Notes under the pieces: model-generated
The model's input: only the letters and a program-made list of their open reading frames with translations
Databases searched by the model: none
What the model was told of the DNA's origin: nothing
Position numbers and translations under genes: made by a program
Shown: in pieces, positions 61,109 through 64,000 of the stretch
Layout: the number at the start of each line of letters is the position of its first letter
How positions within the stretch are numbered: position 1 is the first letter of the stretch
Source of the DNA: Bdellovibrio bacteriovorus
GTDB lineage: Bacteria > Bdellovibrionota > Bdellovibrionia > Bdellovibrionales > Bdellovibrionaceae
Length of the DNA stretch: 64,000 nucleotides
Assembly: GCF_025558485.1 (NCBI RefSeq)
Contig: NZ_CP102930.1
Span: 1,178,001 to 1,242,000, forward strand
Direction of reading: 5' to 3'

Positions 61109-61942
61109 TTAAGACAAAAGATGAGAGAGAATCAGAACTCCTGCCAGAACAACAGGACTTGCGAACAGGACGCCATCGACTCGATCCAGGACACCGCCAT
61201 GGCCCGGCATGATTTTGCCGGAATCTTTGACGTCAGCCACACGTTTTAGCAGAGATTCGAAGAAGTCTCCGAATTGACCGACAAAGCCTGAAAGGCCGCC
61301 CAGCACCAGGAACATCGGAAGTCTGTGTTCCGGGAATAAAAACAACCAGCAAACCAGACCCGCCAGAACAGATCCGACGATGCCTCCAACGGAACCCTGC
61401 CATGATTTTTTCGGAGAAACTGAAGGCATGATTTTAGTTTTGCCAAACAGCACACCAAAAACATAAGCCAGCGTATCACCGGCGAAAACAACTGCCAGCA
61501 GGAAGATAAACCAGGAAAGGCCATAAGACTGATCCAGTAAACGGAATGCAAACGAAGGCAAAAGCCCCATATAGAAAAGGCCCAAGGCGGATTTGGCATG
61601 GAAGGATGCCATGAATTCCAGGTTGCCTTCCTTGTGAGAACTCAGAAGGACTGCGATGATCATCACGATGGTGGCAATCGCATAAATGATGGAACCTGTG
61701 CTTAGCGAAGTGATAGATGCGGCAAACACGGCCAGCGTCATTGTCATGAAAAGGAATTTTAGAAAGACGGACTTTTCCCGATGAAAAAGAATGCCCATCA
61801 GTTCCCAAGTGCCGACCACGACGATAAAACCAACCGCTATTTTCAAGCCGTTAATTCCCATCGATACATAAAGTCCGATGATAAGGGCCAGGGCAATAAG
61901 GGCTGAGACGGCTCTAGTTAGAAAGCTTTTCCACGTTGTCAT
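61109..61942 (-). CDS. cdsA: Phosphatidate cytidylyltransferase
   Basis: 277 residues, about eight membrane helices. C-terminal CdsA signature: SPKKSWQGSVGG, GDFFESLLKRVADVKDSG and PGHGGVLDRVDG. It makes CDP-diacylglycerol from phosphatidate and CTP. The start overlaps the end of uppS by 29 bases. Usual partner order pyrH-frr-uppS-cdsA is kept. Confidence 0.95.
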   Translation of the reverse strand: MTTWKSFLTRAVSALIALALIIGLYVSMGINGLKIAVGFIVVVGTWELMGILFHREKSVFLKFLFMTMTLAVFAASITSLSTGSIIYAIATIVMIIAVLLSSHKEGNLEFMASFHAKSALGLFYMGLLPSFAFRLLDQSYGLSWFIFLLAVVFAGDTLAYVFGVLFGKTKIMPSVSPKKSWQGSVGGIVGSVLAGLVCWLFLFPEHRLPMFLVLGGLSGFVGQFGDFFESLLKRVADVKDSGKIMPGHGGVLDRVDGVLFASPVVLAGVLILSHLLS

Positions 61943-62645
61943 TTACTGAGACCTTGCCGAAACGGCGTTGTCTCATTGCGAAGGCCTGCAAAGCTTCGTC
62001 AAGGTGAGACTCGGTGAAGTTAGGCCACAGAGTTTCTGTAAAATAGAACTCTGAGTAGGCAGCTTGCCAAAGCAGGAAATTGGAAAGTCGTTGTTCGCCA
62101 CTGGTGCGAATAATGAGATCCGGGTCCGGAGTGGGGAAAGTGCTCAGGGATGAATTGATCATGGATTCGTCAATTTCTGCGGGAGAAAGATCCCCGGCAG
62201 CGACTTTTTCCGCCAATTCGCGCACAGCCTGAGTAATTTCCTGGCGAGAGCCATAGCTCAAGGCAAAGACAAGATTTAAACCTGTGCATTGAGCTGTGGC
62301 TTCGATGGATTTTTCGATGGCATTGGCAACATCCAGAGGAATGCGGGACAAATCCCCGATGACAGAGAAGCGGATGTTTTCTTTTACCAGATTTTCAGTT
62401 TCACGTTTTAGATAACGACGCAGGATCAGCATCAACAGACTGACTTCATCCTGGGGGCGGAACCAGTTTTCGGTGCTGAAAGCATAGAGAGTCAGATTCT
62501 TGATCCCACGGCGTGAACACGCCGTGATGATCTTTTTGGCGACACGAGTTCCCTTGATATGTCCGAACGTGCGCGGACGACGCTTGAGCTGAGCCCAGCG
62601 CCCGTTTCCGTCCATAATAATAGCAATATGCTTAGGCAAACTCAC
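61914..62645 (-). CDS. uppS: Undecaprenyl diphosphate synthase
   Basis: 243 residues. MDGNGRWA with Asp12, GHIKGTRVAKK, YAFSTENWFRP and DLIIRTSGEQRLSNFLLWQ. It makes C55 lipid carrier from farnesyl diphosphate and isopentenyl diphosphate. 15 bases after frr. The 29-base overlap with cdsA suggests coupled translation. Confidence 0.95.
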   Translation of the reverse strand: MSLPKHIAIIMDGNGRWAQLKRRPRTFGHIKGTRVAKKIITACSRRGIKNLTLYAFSTENWFRPQDEVSLLMLILRRYLKRETENLVKENIRFSVIGDLSRIPLDVANAIEKSIEATAQCTGLNLVFALSYGSRQEITQAVRELAEKVAAGDLSPAEIDESMINSSLSTFPTPDPDLIIRTSGEQRLSNFLLWQAAYSEFYFTETLWPNFTESHLDEALQAFAMRQRRFGKVSVNDNVEKLSN

Positions 62646-62660
62646 GTCGGGTCCTGAAGA

Positions 62661-63221
62661 TTAGATCGTCAAGATCGATTTTTCTTTTTCGTCAGCAACT
62701 TGATCCACTTTTTTGATGAAATCATCAGTTACTTTTTGGATGTCCGCTTCGGCTTTTTTGCCTTCGTCTTCACTGACGGCTTTGTCTTTTTGAAGTTTTT
62801 TAACTTCATCGTTGGCATCACGACGAGCCATGCGAACAGCCACGCGAGCTTCTTCAGCGATTTTCTTAACTTGTTTCGCCAGGTCTTTACGGCGCTCTTC
62901 GGTCAGATCAGGAACCTTCAAGCGGATCACTTTACCGTCGTTCATTGGGGCCATACCCAGTTCAGACTTGATGATAGCTTGTTCAATATCTTTAAGAATA
63001 GCCACTTCCCAAGGTGCAATCAGGAAGGATTTTGCATCCGGAGTGGAAATAGATGCCACCTGAGATAGTGGGGATGGAGTTCCGTAGTAATTTACACGGA
63101 TACCGTCCAACATGGAAACCTGAGCACGGCCTGTACGAACTTTTTTAAGTTCATCAGACAAAGCATTCAAAGTCTTTTCCATTTTTGCTTGTGCGTTCTT
63201 TTTAACATCAGCGATTGCCAT
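62661..63221 (-). CDS. frr: Ribosome recycling factor
   Basis: 186 residues, standard RRF: KMEKTLNALSDELKKVRTGRA in the first helix, YYGTPSPLSQVASISTPD, and the long helix KKIAEEARVAVRMARRDAND. GGAGACAACT precedes the ATG. It splits ribosomes with EF-G after termination. Confidence 0.96.
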   Translation of the reverse strand: MAIADVKKNAQAKMEKTLNALSDELKKVRTGRAQVSMLDGIRVNYYGTPSPLSQVASISTPDAKSFLIAPWEVAILKDIEQAIIKSELGMAPMNDGKVIRLKVPDLTEERRKDLAKQVKKIAEEARVAVRMARRDANDEVKKLQKDKAVSEDEGKKAEADIQKVTDDFIKKVDQVADEKEKSILTI

Positions 63222-63261
63222 AGTTGTCTCCTTAATCCGTTTTCACGTCTTGTGGGCGCGA

Positions 63262-63987
<726 letters not shown>

Positions 63988-64000
63988 TCATCTGAGCAGC

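Overview
The window reads as a chromosomal segment of a predatory Bdellovibrio-like bacterium (Bdellovibrionota). This is an inference from gene content and order: a PilT retraction ATPase, many small secreted or lipoprotein hypotheticals with SPI/SPII signals, a nucleoside-degradation operon, and several protein types common in that lineage. Base composition is balanced. No insertion sequence, prophage, integrase, CRISPR array or rRNA was seen. One tRNA gene is present.

Layout. 1-2570: end of an unknown gene, tatB-tatC, a secreted Met/Gly-rich protein. 2647-6255 (-): three-gene acyl-CoA carboxylase operon. 6394-7623 (-): subtilisin-like lipoprotein. 7768-10594 (-): nucleoside salvage operon deoC-deoA-punA. 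10654-15477: small membrane protein, pilT (-), rng, a large secreted protein. 15685-19165 (+): rplU, rpmA, obgE, a nadD-rsfS fusion, rlmH. 19169-27632: protein-glutaminase-like protein (-), comF, a lolA-like gene, rimO, a TPR protein (-), a TadE/Flp-like bitopic protein, a DUF2203 gene, nadE, a DnaQ-type exonuclease (-). 27702-33773: ferredoxin, a truncated PHP-like protein, a GT-C glycosyltransferase, rodZ, a PilF/PilW-like TPR lipoprotein, rlmD, ndk, a small secreted protein. 33902-40735 (-): secreted and envelope proteins, including a zincin-DUF4105 fusion, a DUF2388 protein, a di-haem cytochrome c and a protein with five 53-residue repeats. 40951-43955 (-): mdh-sucC-sucD. 44163-48760 (+): an Mla/MCE lipid-transport cluster with two ATPases, two permeases, MlaD and an outer-membrane protein. 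49132-50816: a 44-residue Lys/Ala histone-H1-like peptide (-), a TadB/TadC-like pair and a small gene. 50822-53185: reverse transsulfuration pair and tRNA-Phe. 53297-55248: zinc protease plus lipoprotein, then a haemolysin-III family protein (-). 55356-63975 (-): pgeF, rluD, a J-like/HTH gene, a MinD-like ATPase, tsaB, rseP, cdsA, uppS, frr, pyrH.

The most unusual system is the Mla cluster. The first ATPase has Asp in place of the catalytic Glu and Asn in place of the switch His. The second has a broken signature motif but intact catalytic residues. That is the pattern of a heterodimeric ABC transporter with one degenerate ATP site, here in an MCE lipid transporter, with a matching pair of permeases. 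The MlaD gene carries a perfect in-frame 69-bp tandem duplication. A second theme is Lys/Ala-rich histone-H1-like sequence, found both as an 80-residue tail on ribosomal protein L21 and as the free 44-residue peptide. A third is the single-frame fusion of NadD with the ribosome-silencing factor RsfS.

Metabolically, the nucleoside salvage operon, the TCA genes mdh-sucCD, the acyl-CoA carboxylase and the transsulfuration genes fit growth on host macromolecules. The secreted hydrolases, the protein-deamidase-like enzyme and the pilus parts fit a predatory envelope, but no predatory role is shown by sequence alone.
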